From Oscillospiraceae bacterium (GTDB lineage Bacteria > Bacillota > Clostridia > Oscillospirales > Ruminococcaceae): a stretch of DNA of 5,577 nt. Shown piece by piece: positions 5,424 through 5,577 of the stretch. Position numbers and translations under genes: made by a program. Every line of letters begins with the position of its first letter. Within the stretch, counting starts at the first letter, position 1. The DNA lies in the NCBI GenBank assembly GCA_009782665.1, contig WRIP01000103.1:1-5577 (forward strand), in the 5' to 3' direction. The notes under the pieces were generated by a model. The model did not search any database and was not told the DNA's origin. It saw only the letters and a list, made by a program, of their open reading frames with translations.

Positions 5424-5577
5424 TTGAAAGACTACATGGCATTAGCCGAAGGTGTTTTTCCATACATACTGACAACCCGAAAATATATCCATGAGCATCC
5501 TCGCCTGACCGATGATGAGGCAGATACGGCTGAATATATCTCAGAGCAGCTGTCTCTTATGTCGATTACCCATCAGG
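5424..5577 (+). CDS. M20 family amidohydrolase/peptidase, N-terminal part, cut by window edge
   Basis: Only the first 51 codons are present. The segment TTRKYIHEHPRLTDDEADTAEYISEQL at about residues 17-43 (key points R19, H23, H25, P26, E32, T35, I39) matches the start of M20D-type N-acyl-amino acid amidohydrolases (hippurate hydrolase, N-acetyl-diaminopimelate deacetylase, IAA-amino acid hydrolase group), where the pattern is R-x-H-x-H-P-E-L-S-x-x-E-x-x-T. These are usually cytoplasmic metal-dependent enzymes of about 390 residues that remove acyl groups from amino acids or short peptides. The metal-binding residues lie beyond the window, so the substrate and activity cannot be judged. It starts with TTG behind AAGGAG and lies 40 bp after the DUF1015 gene with no hairpin between, so the two are probably co-transcribed. 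Confidence 0.8.
   Translation, partial: MKDYMALAEGVFPYILTTRKYIHEHPRLTDDEADTAEYISEQLSLMSITHQ

Overview
The window looks like a chromosomal segment from a Gram-positive, low-to-moderate GC bacterium, most likely a member of the Clostridia. The reasons are strong GGAG-type ribosome binding sites, a LysM-G5-M23 cell wall peptidase of the kind common in clostridia, a MurA with the RPIDQH motif, a class IV branched-chain aminotransferase of the IlvE-II type, a DUF1015 protein and a TTG start. This assignment is by eye, without any database search. There is no sign of an insertion sequence, prophage, CRISPR array, tRNA or rRNA.

Left half, minus strand (positions 3497 down to 1): a well-formed sigma-A type promoter (TTGTAA, 17 bp, TATACT with an extended TG) reads into three closely spaced genes: ilvE (2369-3433), a membrane-anchored LysM-G5-M23 peptidase (571-2346) and the first 181 codons of murA (1-543, cut by the window edge). 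The gaps are 22 and 27 bp with no visible terminator, so they probably form one operon that links branched-chain amino acid transamination to peptidoglycan synthesis and remodelling. The MurA carries Asp instead of Cys at the fosfomycin-binding catalytic position.

Middle (3434-4117): a 684 bp, AT-richer spacer between divergent genes. It holds the ilvE promoter on its left and weaker promoter-like sequences and a 15 bp inverted repeat in front of the right-hand gene. In between lies unexplained structure: a perfect 9 bp stem with a 5 nt loop (3530-3552), a 10 bp inverted repeat that could close a domain around it (3514-3523 with 3672-3681), and several competing short complementary segments. 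No known RNA family is recognisable. It could hold operators, a small RNA, or just chance repeats.

Right half, plus strand (4118-5577): a complete DUF1015 family gene (4118-5383), followed after 40 bp by the start of an M20 family amidohydrolase/peptidase (5424 onward, cut by the window edge), which begins with TTG behind a strong AAGGAG. These two are probably co-transcribed and may act in amino acid or peptide metabolism. Most of the window is ordinary housekeeping content. The points most worth a second look are the MurA Cys-to-Asp replacement and the structured spacer.
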